64,000 bases of DNA, taken from contig CAKMRJ010003334.1 of NCBI GenBank assembly GCA_928212115.1, forward strand, positions 35,531,385 to 35,595,384, read 5' to 3'. Origin of the DNA: Lactuca virosa. Taxonomy: Eukaryota; Streptophyta; Magnoliopsida; Asterales; Asteraceae. The notes under the pieces are model-generated. The model was not told the origin of the DNA and made no database searches. It worked only from the letters and a program-made list of their open reading frames with translations. The translations under genes and the position numbers were made by a program. This document shows, in pieces, positions 33,647 through 45,867 of this stretch. Positions within the stretch are counted from its first letter, which is position 1. Every line of letters starts with the position of its first letter.

Positions 33647-36361
33647 TTCTCTCAATGCACAGACCTTGCAGTTCTCCCTGATGATGTGAAACAAATGATA
33701 ACAGAAGCCTTGACCTTTATGGCAGCACGCACCTGGATCAAGCAAGTGAATGTTAAATATAAACACGAAAAGATCCAAAACTGAGGTGAAAAGGTTGAAG
33801 AATGGTAAACTACCGCAGAGGAAGCAATAGATTCCAAGTGGGACATGGGTTCTCCAACAAATTTGACAGTCTTCTTGAAGTATAAATCTTGATTGAACAC
33901 CTTCTCTGACTGCAAACAAGATTTATAAGAGTTTCAAATAATCTTAAAAAAAATGAAAAATAAAATAACTGATAACACTAATAATATTTTAGATGTAACA
34001 GGACCTCCTGACTCGTGTGTGAAGTTCCACACCTAAACCACTAGGCTCTAATTGAGGGGACGGTTAAAGTAATCTTATATATTAGCACTAATGGTATCAG
34101 CCAAAAAGGAGCTTACCTCGGCACAAATTTTACCAACAATGGAGATGGTGTCAACAGGGTATAATCCTCGCAAAGTCTCAGCACCTAGAATAATTGCATC
34201 ACTTCCTGAACCAGAAAAAGAATATCAAATTAATGATTAATGGAATATAATGTTTTTTCTCCCTTGTAAAAAAAAAAAAAACATTAGAATGCAATAAACT
34301 AAGTTACCATCCAAGACGGCATTGGCAACATCAGTTGCCTCTGCTCGAGTGGGTCTTAAGTTGTCGGTCATGCTGTCCACAACACGCGTAATCACTGCTG
34401 GCTTTCCAGCCATGTTACACTTGTAAACAGCTGCCTTTTGAAACAAAAACACCTAAACAGAACATTAACAACAGAAAGTAAGGATTTAGGATATATATTC
34501 CAGCACAGTTTCCTCATGGGAAATCTAAGAACATAAGATGACATGACATGACCAGAAGTCCAAAACTCTGTTAATAATTTGGGCACACTTAGACCCAACG
34601 GAGTGGGTGCGGTTCTACCGCATTTTTGCCATGGTGGTAGTTGGGAACACCGCCCCCATACCGTGGTTTCCAATGCAGCTTAACCGCATACGTAGGTTTT
34701 AGCCGCACACTCTCTCTCTTAATTTCCTTCTTCCCAACCTTTGAAAGGTCAAATATTTAAATTCGATTTTTTTTTACCTATAAATAAAACCTTACAACCA
34801 TTATTTACCACATTTTCATCTAATTATTCTATCTTTTAAATTCTTTTTTTTCAAAACTTTCAACATGTCTTCTTCCAACAACCTAAACAATTAAAAAACA
34901 CCCACTAGAAACACCACAACCCTAGGATCGTCGTATGATTTACTCGCCCCCGGTTTATCACTATAATGGTATGCTACCAAATTATCCGCACCAATTCTCA
35001 CAACAATACTCATAGCCACAACCACAACCGCAAACACACACACAACCACAAAATGAACCTGAGTTTAATCGTTTGGCTTTTTGTCTCACCCAAATTCACT
35101 CAAGAGACTCAAGCGCCCACTTCTGATTCTGAACCCGAAATCGTTTCAGAAACCCAACCCATTAAAGCACCAAGTAAAAGAAAAGAGAAGGCGGCGGCCA
35201 ACAAATGGAAACCCGAAGAAGTTATGGCATTGGCACAAATCATGGATCTGAAGACGTGAAGACAAGAAAAGACCAAAAACATGATCTTTTTTGGAGGCGA
35301 GTTACAAAAAGGTTCCACAAATGATTGAACCTTCCAGAATATCGTTCAAAGGACTAAGTGTATTCCAAATGGGGGAAGACAAACAAGGAAGTCATGTTGT
35401 TTAATGATTTGTATAACATGCAACGTCAATGGAAAAGCGGAGAAAGTGATGAAGTGATTTTGAAGAAAGCTCTAAAAGTGTACCAAAAAAAAAACAAGAA
35501 GGTTTTCAAGTTTATTGACTTTTGGTATCTTGTGAAAGATAACATATAATGGAAAAAAAACAAAACATCCGGCGAGCAAATCGATAGTGGTTCAAAACGC
35601 TCAAAACATCCGAATCCGACCGCACTACATCGGATGCTCATGTTGGTTTCGATCTCAACGATGATGAACCCGTTCAATTTGCACCACCTTCCCGACCAAT
35701 GGGAAGGGACAAAACAAAACGCCAAGACAAAGGCAAATCGGTAGATTAGAATGATTTGAAAGAAATGGGGGACGATGTGAAGGGTATAGAAGAAAGAATT
35801 GACAAGTTTTTGCAAATTGCCTCTGAAAGAGAGCGTAAGAAACAAAGAGATAGTGACATTAAAATACTAACGCTAGACACAACGAACATGAGCGAGGAGG
35901 AGCTTGAAATTGCTTTGGCGATGAAAGTCGACGTCAAAAAACGTTATGCTAAGTAGGTTTAAAATTTCTAGCTACTTTTAATCATTTGATGTGTATTTTT
36001 TTTTGTAAGTTTGTAGGTTTAAGATTTCTAGTTTTTTTTTTTTACTTTTTTTTTAATGTCATGTAATGTTTTTCTTTAAGTAATGCAATTTAATATTTTT
36101 TTTGAAGTAATGAAATGTTATGTTTTTAATTAAAATTGAAGTTTTTATATAAATTAAATTGTTAAAAAAAGTGCGGCACCAATCCTAGTGTGGCAAAGAA
36201 ACTACACTTTTATGATAAAAATGACATGACAGTGACGTGGTAAAGCAAAAAGTGTGATTTAAGTGGCATCACTCCCCCCAACCTTATATAATTACGTTAT
36301 CATTTATTTATATTTATTATTACATTTTTTATATTTATGTATTAAATTAATTTATTATCTG

Positions 36362-36418
<57 letters not shown>

Positions 36419-39310
36419 GTTAAAAAAAGTTTGATTCTAAAGTTAACAAAATACATTTTAACGCTTAATTCAATAATTTTTAACAGAATATTATATTATT
36501 TAATTAAAAAATATTATAGCAATTTAAGTTCTCAAAAATAAAAAGATTTTAATAAATATTTATAATTACAATTAATTAAGATATATGTGTTAAAAAGTAT
36601 GAAGTAGTTGTTGATTTGTTAGTGGAGACAGGAGACCACTTTTGAAAGTGTGTTGACATTGCACAGGCCGAAGTGACACTGTTGAAAGAGTTTTGGCTTT
36701 CCACCCGTGTGTGTATGGTCCGACAAATTTTCATTCTAATTGATCAGTACTTCTTTCAATCTTAAAGTTCTGAGTTATAAAATGAACCTTCTCTGGAGGT
36801 AGATCTATGCCAAGGTTTCCTCGAGAAAGGATTATACCATCTGCTTCTTGTAGGATCTCATCAAAATGGGTAAGGCCCTGCAATAAAAAGCAATATACAT
36901 ATGTATTTCAGAGACAATTGGATTACATACAGCTTGAAAAATGTGGCATCTGACCTCAAAATTTTCAATCTTTGCAAAAATCTGAGTTTGACTGAGATCA
37001 CCCAACTTGGTGAGGTAGTCACGGGCCTGCATGATAGAATCACAAAAATAGTGGAGAAGGTTAAAATTTTAGTTTTTAAAACTAGAAAATATATTTTTTA
37101 TTATAATCCTATTTTGGTTTTGTTGAGTTTTTGAAACATGTTTAATTTTTTGGTTTTGTAAATAATAAATTCTAATATTATAATTAAATGATATATAGAC
37201 TAGTGTTAAAACTTAAAAGTTACCTTTTATTTACATATAATATATAAATTCATTCAATTCTTATCATGCAATCAAACATGATCATGATTCATGAAATGTA
37301 ATCACTCATTCCACTATCTTGGCATGATTTCATTCATCATTCCATTCAATCAAATAGATCCTATATATTATCATCATTCCATTCAACCAATAAAAACCCT
37401 AAATATTATCACTTGGTAGGAAGAAGAGTCCTTACATGTCGAATGTCTTCTGCATGGCGGGTATATGACAAAGAAAGGAAGTCTATCTTGTTACGCACTC
37501 CCCATGTGCTAATAACCTTCAATTTTCCATAAATTTTACAACTTAAATATATGATCAGAAACATCCAATGGAAAAAAAAAAGAAAGAGAAACTTCACCTC
37601 CTTATCTTTATCAGTGAGAGTTGGCAGCTCAATACGTATTTGGGATACATGCAAGGTGAATAACGAACCAGATAGAGTAGCAGAATTCTTTATCAAACAA
37701 ACAACATCCTCTCCTTTCACCTCATTTACCTGTGTATTATTAATAAATCAAAATTTGATAATTTGCAAATCATCCAAGGTTATAATTTTGCCTTACCTCC
37801 AACCATACTGAAGTTGTTTCACTTCCTGTGAACAGATATTGACCAATGAAAATTGTATCACCAGTCTTCACTGCCTGTAAAGATAAAAGTTCAAGCAATA
37901 TCATAAAGTTTTTATATTGAAGCTCTCACATTCTGAATCAAGCTTAACAATCTCAACATAATTATTTACCTCTGAAAGCCCACTAAAGTTTATTGGTAAA
38001 AGATTGGAAGTGGCTTCTTTTTCTTGATCGGGTGTGAGAATGACCAAGGTTTCTGCTTCCAGAGAAATAGGATGCTCAGTTTTGTTGACAACTTGCAACT
38101 CTGGACCCACAGTGTCCAACATCACCTGGTAGAAAGGATGCAAATAAACTTATATATAATTATATATTAACATCATATTATGAATTAAAAACCCTTGTAT
38201 ATAAGGAATTATCAACTTCACAAGTGAGTGATATTCAGATAGATAGTTTTTCATTCTTTTGGTGCAGGAAACAAACTTACAGCACATAGTTTTTTTGTGC
38301 TCCTGATAGCCATCTTAAGATTTTCCAGTGTCTCTTGATGAAATTCAGTGTTACCCCATGAAAAATCAAACCTTGCAACTACACATACAAAAAGAGAGAG
38401 ATAAGAAGGTTTCAGGGACAACATGACTCCAAGGTAGATTATTCAGTACTGTAGTACAATTAAACACTTAAGACAATACATAAGCAAGTTCTTTATGGAA
38501 AAATTGTCAAACTAATGGAAGCATTTTCACTTTTCAGTTCAGCTATACAAGTTCAATAAGTTTCCATAACATAAACAGGATAAACACAAAGCAAAATCCT
38601 CCAAAACCATAGATGTATTTCAACTTGTGTTTTCACATGATAAGCAACTGAGTCAGATGCTTGGATATTTGAATGAATACAATCGAAATATGTTAAACTG
38701 CAGGAAAATGAAGTATTAATAGAGAATTGAATATTCAAAAGTAAATATAAACTCCTGACAAAGTCAAAATTCAAAATTTTGACACATTTGACCGTGAAGT
38801 CCAAAATGCATCTACTATAAACCCGAGGTAGTTCTAAATTCTGACTTAAACAATAGAAAGTGAAGATCACCTGACATCCCAGCTTGAAGGCAGCTCGAAA
38901 TGATTTCAACAGATCGCGATTTCGGGCCCAAGGTTCCGACGATCTTCGTCATGGCGGGAAAGAAGCTCTAGACAACAGTAATCAAACAGGCGTCTCGTTT
39001 ACATTTACGAAAAGGTTGAAAAGGAAAATTAACAAGACAAAACAGTCTCAACTTTTCCAATAACACCTAATCTAATACCGAAAATTATTACATAAAACCT
39101 CTGGCAATCTCACAAGTTCGAAATTCAAGCAATCAGAGACACGATTACTGAAATATACTGAAAATTATTGAACTGGGAGCTTCGAACAGCAAAAAAAATG
39201 AAAATAAATCGAAAATGTAATGGTTTGACTTTGATCCTTACAGGTTTAGAAGGCTCGAGAATTGAAGCCATTCGGATAGGTTCCTCGAGTTGCAAGTGAT
39301 GGGAATGCAT
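32931..39310 (-). CDS. Pyruvate kinase-like protein, 16 exons, C-terminal frameshift
   Basis: Predicted cytosolic pyruvate kinase (phosphoenolpyruvate + ADP to pyruvate + ATP); no transit peptide (starts MHSHHLQLEEP). Exons, 5' to 3': 39310-39242, 38967-38871, 38378-38281, 38125-37970, 37874-37797, 37729-37598, 37516-37436, 37026-36955, 36877-36788, 34452-34308, 34205-34117, 33909-33814, 33732-33665, 33458-33359, 33266-33207, 33047-32931. All junctions are GT-AG and phases agree. Conserved blocks: TKIVGTLGPKSRS, FAKIEN, NLRPTRAEATDVANAVLDG, FNQDLYFKK. In the last exon one extra A in a run (near 32943) shifts the frame to TGA at 32931, giving 515 residues. The old frame continues to a stop at 32894, which would be 527 residues, the length I recall for the closest Arabidopsis clade. 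Several canonical active-site residues differ (ARFDFSWG, DTVGPE, SRGNLG); see findings. Confidence 0.9.
33500..33584 (+). tRNA. tRNA-Met (elongator, CAT) with 11-nt intron
   Basis: Acceptor arms GGGGTGG / TCACCCC with discriminator A, D-arm GCGCAGTTGGCTAGCGC, T-arm CGAGAGTTCGAGCCTCTCT. Anticodon CAT at 33534-33536. An intron at 33538-33548 sits one base after the anticodon, the standard site, as in plant elongator tRNA-Met genes. Mature body 74 nt before CCA. A run of Ts follows within 10 bp. It lies inside intron 13 of the pyruvate kinase gene, on the opposite strand. Confidence 0.96.
33601..33645. repeat. (TA)n microsatellite in pyruvate kinase intron 13
   Basis: About 45 bp of TA repeat directly downstream of the tRNA-Met gene. 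Intron 13 (33459-33664, 206 bp) is almost filled by the tRNA and this repeat. Confidence 0.95.
34585..36285 (+). mobile_element. PIF/Harbinger remnant with ORF1, in pyruvate kinase intron 9
   Basis: Three plus-strand frames (34966-35259, 35358-35549, 35756-35956) show the Myb/SANT-like ORF1 protein of PIF/Harbinger elements: KWKPEEVMALAQIMD, then KWGKTNKEVMLFNDLYNMQR and the GESDEVILKKALKVYQ block. The acidic/coiled C-terminus is MSEEELEIALAMK. Stops and frameshifts break it, and no transposase ORF is inside. Approximate inverted ends share GGAGTG near 34587 and 36275; exact boundaries not certain. It swells intron 9 to 2.3 kb. Confidence 0.7.
36365..36413. repeat. (TA)n microsatellite in pyruvate kinase intron 9
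   Basis: About 49 bp of TA repeat, just beyond the Harbinger remnant. Confidence 0.95.
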
Positions 39311-40277
39311 TTTCTCCGATGAATTTACTACTACAAACAACTACTAGTTATCAGCAAATTGGAAGAAATAAGCGATCGTTGTGTTAAGAGTGCGAAATGA
39401 CGAGTCTGATGAAAAGCAGACTTTCTGTTTGTGGAGGGAGAACCGTCGCCGATTAAGATCCAGATCATCAGAGAAAGAGAGAGGTCCTTTTTTCACGTCT
39501 GAAATGGCTGAATCTCAAAAAAGGTACAAGTATTAAGCGGAAGATGCAAATCATTAGAGCTTTATTAATTTGAGTTCAACATTTGTAGCTCTGGAAGATG
39601 GATTCATTTTAGATAAACCCAGGTACACGTGGCACTGGGACAAGTCTGATGCGTGATTATTTATGGTCCCCACAAAATTGTTACTTACTTACTTTTGCAA
39701 AGTTTTTCACCAACTTATACTGGATGACGTGGATTCTGTAATTAGAGAGATTGTTTGGTACACGGAATAGAAAAAGAAAGAGATAGAATCGATCTATTAA
39801 CTATTTTGTATGTTTTTAATTTATTTCCTCATAGTTTTTTATGAAACTTAAATATAACAAATTTAAAAAATATTTTTAATAGAATAATCACAAAAATTAT
39901 TTTTTTGACAAATTTTTAAATAAACAGAAAAAATAAAACTCAATTTCAATATTTATCAGCTTTAAAATATTTTATAAGTTTTAAAAGCATTTGGCAACTT
40001 TTCTACGAAATATTTTTACTTTTGAAATACTTTACATTTATAAAAGTTATTAAGTGGGCCAGGCCATTAAACCCAATAAAATGGGCCTAGAACAAGAACT
40101 TAAGGCCCGCATTACCCTGTCATGTTGTACACGCGTCTCGCATAGCGAGTGGCTGAGTGCCACCCTCGTTAGCTTCACCAAACGCTCCTCTAGGCATCTC
40201 CATTACGGAATCTCCACCGTTTTGACGCGCGCGCTCACACTCACTCACACATAACATTTCTTCAAACTGAAAAAACA
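39311..40277. promoter_or_regulatory. Divergent intergenic region between pyruvate kinase and the 150-residue gene
   Basis: The two genes are transcribed away from each other from this 967-bp stretch. The side near 40060-40140 contains TGGGCC and GGCCCG site II-like boxes (AAGTGGGCCAGGCC, ATGGGCCTAG, AAGGCCCG), which are TCP-factor targets in many plant housekeeping promoters. No clear TATA for either gene. Confidence 0.5.
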
Positions 40278-40975
40278 ATGGCGGAGAAAGGAGCTTCGAT
40301 GGTTCGCAAACCCGAGGACGAATCCAGTATACCTCCTAATCCTTTGCTTTCGGTCATCTCGAAGTTCACTAAGTTTGTTAACTCCCGTTTTCCACCACGA
40401 CCGGCGGAGAAAGACGTAGTGAAGGTGGAAACGGAGAGCAAAGGGAGTGGAGATTCAGTTTTTCGCAGTAGTGAAGTGGTGGAACCGGAGGTGTCGAAAC
40501 CGGTGGTTGTCAGGTTTCCTGATGCTCGGACGACGACAGTTCCTCCGTTGAAGGTCGAAGCGGAAGAGTTGGAGCAAGATACCAATCCTGTTGTTCTTTG
40601 GCAGGTATGAATGGATGCGTAACACTTTTTTTGAATTCATCTATCTGAAGGTAATCAATCTCTCAACTTTCTATAGAAATATACTCATTAATCCAGTGGA
40701 AATAAAAGTATTATGCTGTTTTGATCACAATCAAAGAGAGTAGAAGATATTATTGAAATTTCATATAGCAATTATGGTTAGGTGATGTAGGGTTATTGCA
40801 TATCATTCATCGTTGATTACTAATAAACAAAGATAATATTTGAAATCAGGTTTATGCAATTGGAGGATTTTTCGTTTTGAGATGGGTTTTGGCAAGATGG
40901 AAAGAGCGAAGGGCAAATAAGAAGAAGCCATCAAATGAAGATTCACCACCAGCAGCATCAGGAGCCGATGAATAG
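40278..40975 (+). CDS. Small two-exon protein with one membrane helix, function unknown
   Basis: Exons 40278-40604 and 40850-40975 join in phase (GT-AG) to 150 residues. The N-terminal 100 or so residues are hydrophilic, Pro/Glu/Val-rich (MAEKGASMVRKPEDE ... VVEPEVSKPVVVRFPD). Exon 2 begins with the hydrophobic segment VYAIGGFFVLRWVLARW. It then has a short basic tail (KERRANKKK) ending in SPPAASGADE. This is a tail-anchor-like layout with the N-terminus probably cytosolic; the basic flank after the helix would suit plastid outer envelope or ER, but I cannot choose. I do not recognise a family. The TGGGCC boxes upstream and clean splice sites support a real gene. Confidence 0.8.
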
Positions 40976-41099
40976 GCATGTAAAATGGTGTTTGGATTCA
41001 GTTTACTTGTAAAATGGCACATAATCAAGGAGTACTCTTTGTTTTTACCATGTATAAAAAACCTGAATTTAAATGTTGGTCGTAATCCTTAATATATCC

Positions 41100-41275
41100 T
41101 ATGCTTTATCTATCGAAATGCAACATAAAATACAAAATTAAAAAGTAAAAACAGCTTGAAACCAGAACATAAGCACATTATTAGTATGAGTTGATATATG
41201 CTTTATCTATCGAAATGCAACATAAAATACAAAAGTAAAAAGTAAAAACAGCCTGAAACCAGCATATTAGTATAT
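41100..41275. repeat. 98-bp tandem duplication 3' of the small membrane-protein gene
   Basis: ATGCTTTATCTATCGAAATG starts at 41100 and again at 41198. The copies are highly similar over about 75 bp, with small differences. Located in the interval between the convergent ends of the 40278 gene and the myotubularin gene. Confidence 0.85.
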
Positions 41276-41701
41276 ATTGAGTTGCTTGTTTTAAGTTCTG
41301 AAGTTTTAACCAACAAAAAAGTTGATGAACTACTTTTACATCTCTAGTTTCAGAATTAATTAATACACCTACACTAACTAGTACCTAGTACCTAACTACC
41401 AACAACAATCTGTACAGTGTACACAACCAGCCACCGGCCACCACCTCAAAAACATAACCATGAAAAACGCCACCTCCTTTACACTTCACCTGTACAATTA
41501 ATTCATTCCTAAAACCAAACATCATCCAAGAATATAATTTAGCAAGTTTTTCCCTTTCAAACTAGGGCTTTTTTTTAGTTGAGTTGATACTTTTCTTTAT
41601 CCAGTGGTTTGTTTGTTCTTGTTTCTCCCTCAGACTAGACTGTACAATATCCCGCTATTCTTCCTATCGTTTAGGAGGGTAAATTTGTCATTTGTGATTT
41701 G

Positions 41702-42987
41702 TCATTTTGGCTGAAAGTAGCTATCATAGATAGACAAACGGTCAAAAGCATCATAGTTAGCTCTCAAACCTACAAACTGGCTCTCAAGTTGAGCACAACC
41801 AGCATCAGGCCACTTACACCCTCCCTCCCGAGTCCTTTGCGGGCACAAAGATTCACAAACCCTCAGAATCGGGTTCTCAGACACATCATTGTTGTTATCA
41901 GCTGTTATGGTAACCGAGATGGGCATATCCGTCTTTTCCTCACTACCTCCTGTCTCCCTCATTGAAGATGATGTTATTCTTTGTGGTATGTCGGCTACAT
42001 TGGTTTCAATGTCAATCGTACAGTCATCATTCCCAGAAACATGAATCCTACACCCCAGTGATTGTATGGCTCTCTTTATCATATCGTTTTCTCTGTTTGC
42101 TTTTCTTGCCAGATTCATGGCTGAACTGCTCACTTGTTTTTCGTTTCGTATCTCTGCTTTTACTGCCTCCATTGACGCAATCGCTTCTCTGGCTTTCCTC
42201 TCAGCCACGTCCTTTGCCTGTTCATATAAATATAATATTATTTTATCACCAAAATTTTATAATATATGTTTATAAAAAATAAGGGAAATATGTTGAATTT
42301 CAAAAACCAAATTTCCCCATATTTCCATACGCATAGGGGATTTGATTCTTAAAACAATTTCTTTTGTGCTATTATTAACATGATATTGATGACCAGCTAT
42401 CACATGTTTAGCCGGTTTTAACGCATATATGGTTTTTCAAAATGGTCCCTCAACTTTTCTTAGTATACTTAAGGTCCCTAAACAAAATAAAATGTGTTTT
42501 TTATATCATTATTACTGATATTTAATTTTTATCATCAACAACTAAAAACAAAAAATATGATTCGCTTTTTGTACCTTTTTTTGTACACATAGGATCTCTA
42601 AATAAAAGAAAAATGGTACCTTTATATACCATTTTATCTGTACCTTTTTTTGTACACATAGGATCTCTAAATAAAAGAAAAATGGTATCTTTAAATAAAA
42701 ATATGATTCGCTTTTTGTACCTTTTTTTGTACACATAGGATCCCTAAAGAAAAAAGATACTTATGCATTCTATTTTTACACCTAGGTCTCAAAACAAAAA
42801 TATATATTATTTTTTGTGCTTTTAAATAAAATCGAGATTAAACTCTTCAACAAAGAAATCCAAGAAACTTCAACTGCAGAGTAAATATCGAAATGCAAAC
42901 CAATTATCTATTGAAGAACTTTCTTTATAACAATATTTTGTTTACGGCTTCTAGATGCACAAAAAATGATATAAAAAGCACAAAATG

Positions 42988-43065
<78 letters not shown>

Positions 43066-45800
43066 TAATAAATAATAAACAATGTAACCCTCAAGAAAGG
43101 TCCTCTGGTGCATTACTATCTTTGGTTCCGGTCCAAAAAGGTTTTTTTTTTAAAGTAGTCCTTATGACATAATGGAGTTACTTTTTGGCCGTTAAATATG
43201 CTATAAAATAACTTGCCCTCCGTTATATATTTTTCTATTATTACTAATAATTGTTTGTACATTTTGTCATTTCTCTCTCAATACTCCCCAAATACAGTAA
43301 TTGTTCAACCTTTTTCTCTAGCTAAAATCCCACAGATAAGGTTGAAGCTACAAAAATGGCCATCATTTATGTTCAATCCACATAAAGCATAGTAGTATAC
43401 TCACCATTTGTGGTTATAGCTAAAGTAAACGTGTTAAAGGGAGGGACCAAACTTGGAACGAAAGGGCCCATAAGGACCTTTTTTCTAGATAAGGGATCCT
43501 TTTGGACTGAAAAGAAGAAAAGTGGTGTACCATAGGGACCATTCTTGAGGTTGACTCTATTAAACATCAGTAAATAAATGTATAAAAAAGACAAAAAATT
43601 GTTCAGTGACCATTTTGGAATACCATATGTGCATTAAAACCAACTAAATCTATGATAGCCGGTTGTAATGGTATAAATAGAACAAAAAATGGGGAAAGTT
43701 GGATTCCAAAATTCAACTTTTTTCCTTAAAAAAAGAGGTGGGTGTGAAATATGAATTACCTTTTGAAGTTCAGAGATCTTTTCTACCATATTCCTACACT
43801 GAGCTTCGACCTCCCCAGCTTGAGCTTCTGAAGGACATGCCCACCTGAGATGGAATTGGGGCCACAAGGTCGGGGCCAAGGCGGCAGCTGGCGGCAGTAA
43901 AGGACCATTGTGTTTTGACGGATCATAGAAGAGGTTGTAGTGCACGTGAGAATTCCCCCCTGAAGCACGTAAATCATCTAAATACATCCACATGCACCCA
44001 CACGCCTCAGAAACACCAAACTGTTCCCTTTCCTTCTCACTGATTTACAAAAATCGCAACTCTTTTACTTTAATAGTGTCTAAAAAACTATAAATTGTAA
44101 TGCTTGGTATGTAAAGTTGAAAGTTATACTTACTTATTGCACAGAAAGTTCCCAAAACGACATGAAAGCATACAATCTAGAAAATCAACCAAAAAAACCT
44201 GCAATGCAAGACATGTTACATGTTAAAAAACAACAAATGATTATTACTGTCTTATTTAAAAAAAAAAAAAAACGTACCGATGAGAACTCAAATGCAAAAG
44301 GGTACATTCGTAATAACTGGGAGACGCAATCAACCCACTGTTAAATACAACATTAACGAACACATTAAGTAACGATCTATAAACAAATAAATAAATAAAA
44401 ATATATGAACATGGAAAGTGGAAAGGCAAGAGACCTGAAGAAATATTGGAGAATAATTGTTTGAAGTTTGTGTTTGTGTTTGTGTAGAAGCTGGGGATTG
44501 TGATGAGAATGAACCAGTTGTTTGACGCATGGGTGATGATGGGAAATTTGTACTTGAAGACTGTCTGGGTAATTCTGAACCACTCCCAGATAAGCTTCCC
44601 ATTCCTGCCCTATCTGAAAATGGATGCCCGAATGCAAGCCAATCTTTTTCCACAAGTGCCTACATATGCATACAAGTATTAAAATTTTATATCCTATTTA
44701 CATGAACAATATTTCCATTGAATACCTGAAATCCCTTTATGGTGCGATAATATGGATCAAGCAACAAACTTGCAAGTGCAACTAGCTGTGTTGTTCTGTC
44801 CCATCCATCACTGTACAAAACAATTATTGTATACTTTATTTTTAAAAATATAAATATAATACCTTTTTTAAAAAAAAAATAATAATAATGCAAATAATTT
44901 TACCTGCAATGAACAAGCACAGATGCAGACTCTATTGCCACACGAGCAGCAATCCAAGCAGATCCAGCAAGAACATTCTGGATGTGTATTAGCCAACCAC
45001 TGTCACCAAGTGTCGATACAGAAGCAGACATACTGCTAAGATTACCTCCACCCCATGTCCATCCGCCATTTCTCTGTTCAAATATTAATGATTTTAGATA
45101 GAAATTTTCAAACTCAAGAAAAAGAAAAAAAAAAATACAATTATACCAAAAATGATGACATTCCATCTGAAGATTTGGTTCCATGTGTATCCAGGTAGTC
45201 TCTGAGGCGAACAAGGCTTTCCCTCATAGCATGGATGTTATCTATCCCAAAAAACACAATCTAAAAACATAACCCAATGTTAGCAATTTAAAACTGTGGA
45301 GACTAATATTTTACAGAAAACATATTTATTTATAGCTCAAACCTTTGACAGACCTCAGACTGGAAATAATTGGAAGACGACTCCGATCCGCCTCCCATTG
45401 CCCCATTTGCCAATGCATTTTTCCGAGGTCTTGCATCCGCTATATATAACTTCCTAAAAAAACAATATTCATTTTATTAGATCAGAAAGAATATATGAGT
45501 GAAGTGAAGTGATTGATCATAGAAAATTCATTTTACCTGCGTCCTGTCTTTCCACCAGAAAGTTGAGTACAGAGAGCACCAACCAGATTTTCATCAGCAT
45601 TGCTGCATTAAAAAAAATTATAAGACAATTTTACCCATGCATTCTCATGGGTAGTAAATAGTAATAGTATGGTAAAGTTAGCATATAGCAGCATTACCTT
45701 CTCATATTCATCATCAGCCCAACTAGTGGTTGGGATGATCTTGCAAGAACAGCTCCAGTGCCTACATGTCATTAGAATTTAGAACATCAATCAGATGCCA

Positions 45801-45867
<67 letters not shown>

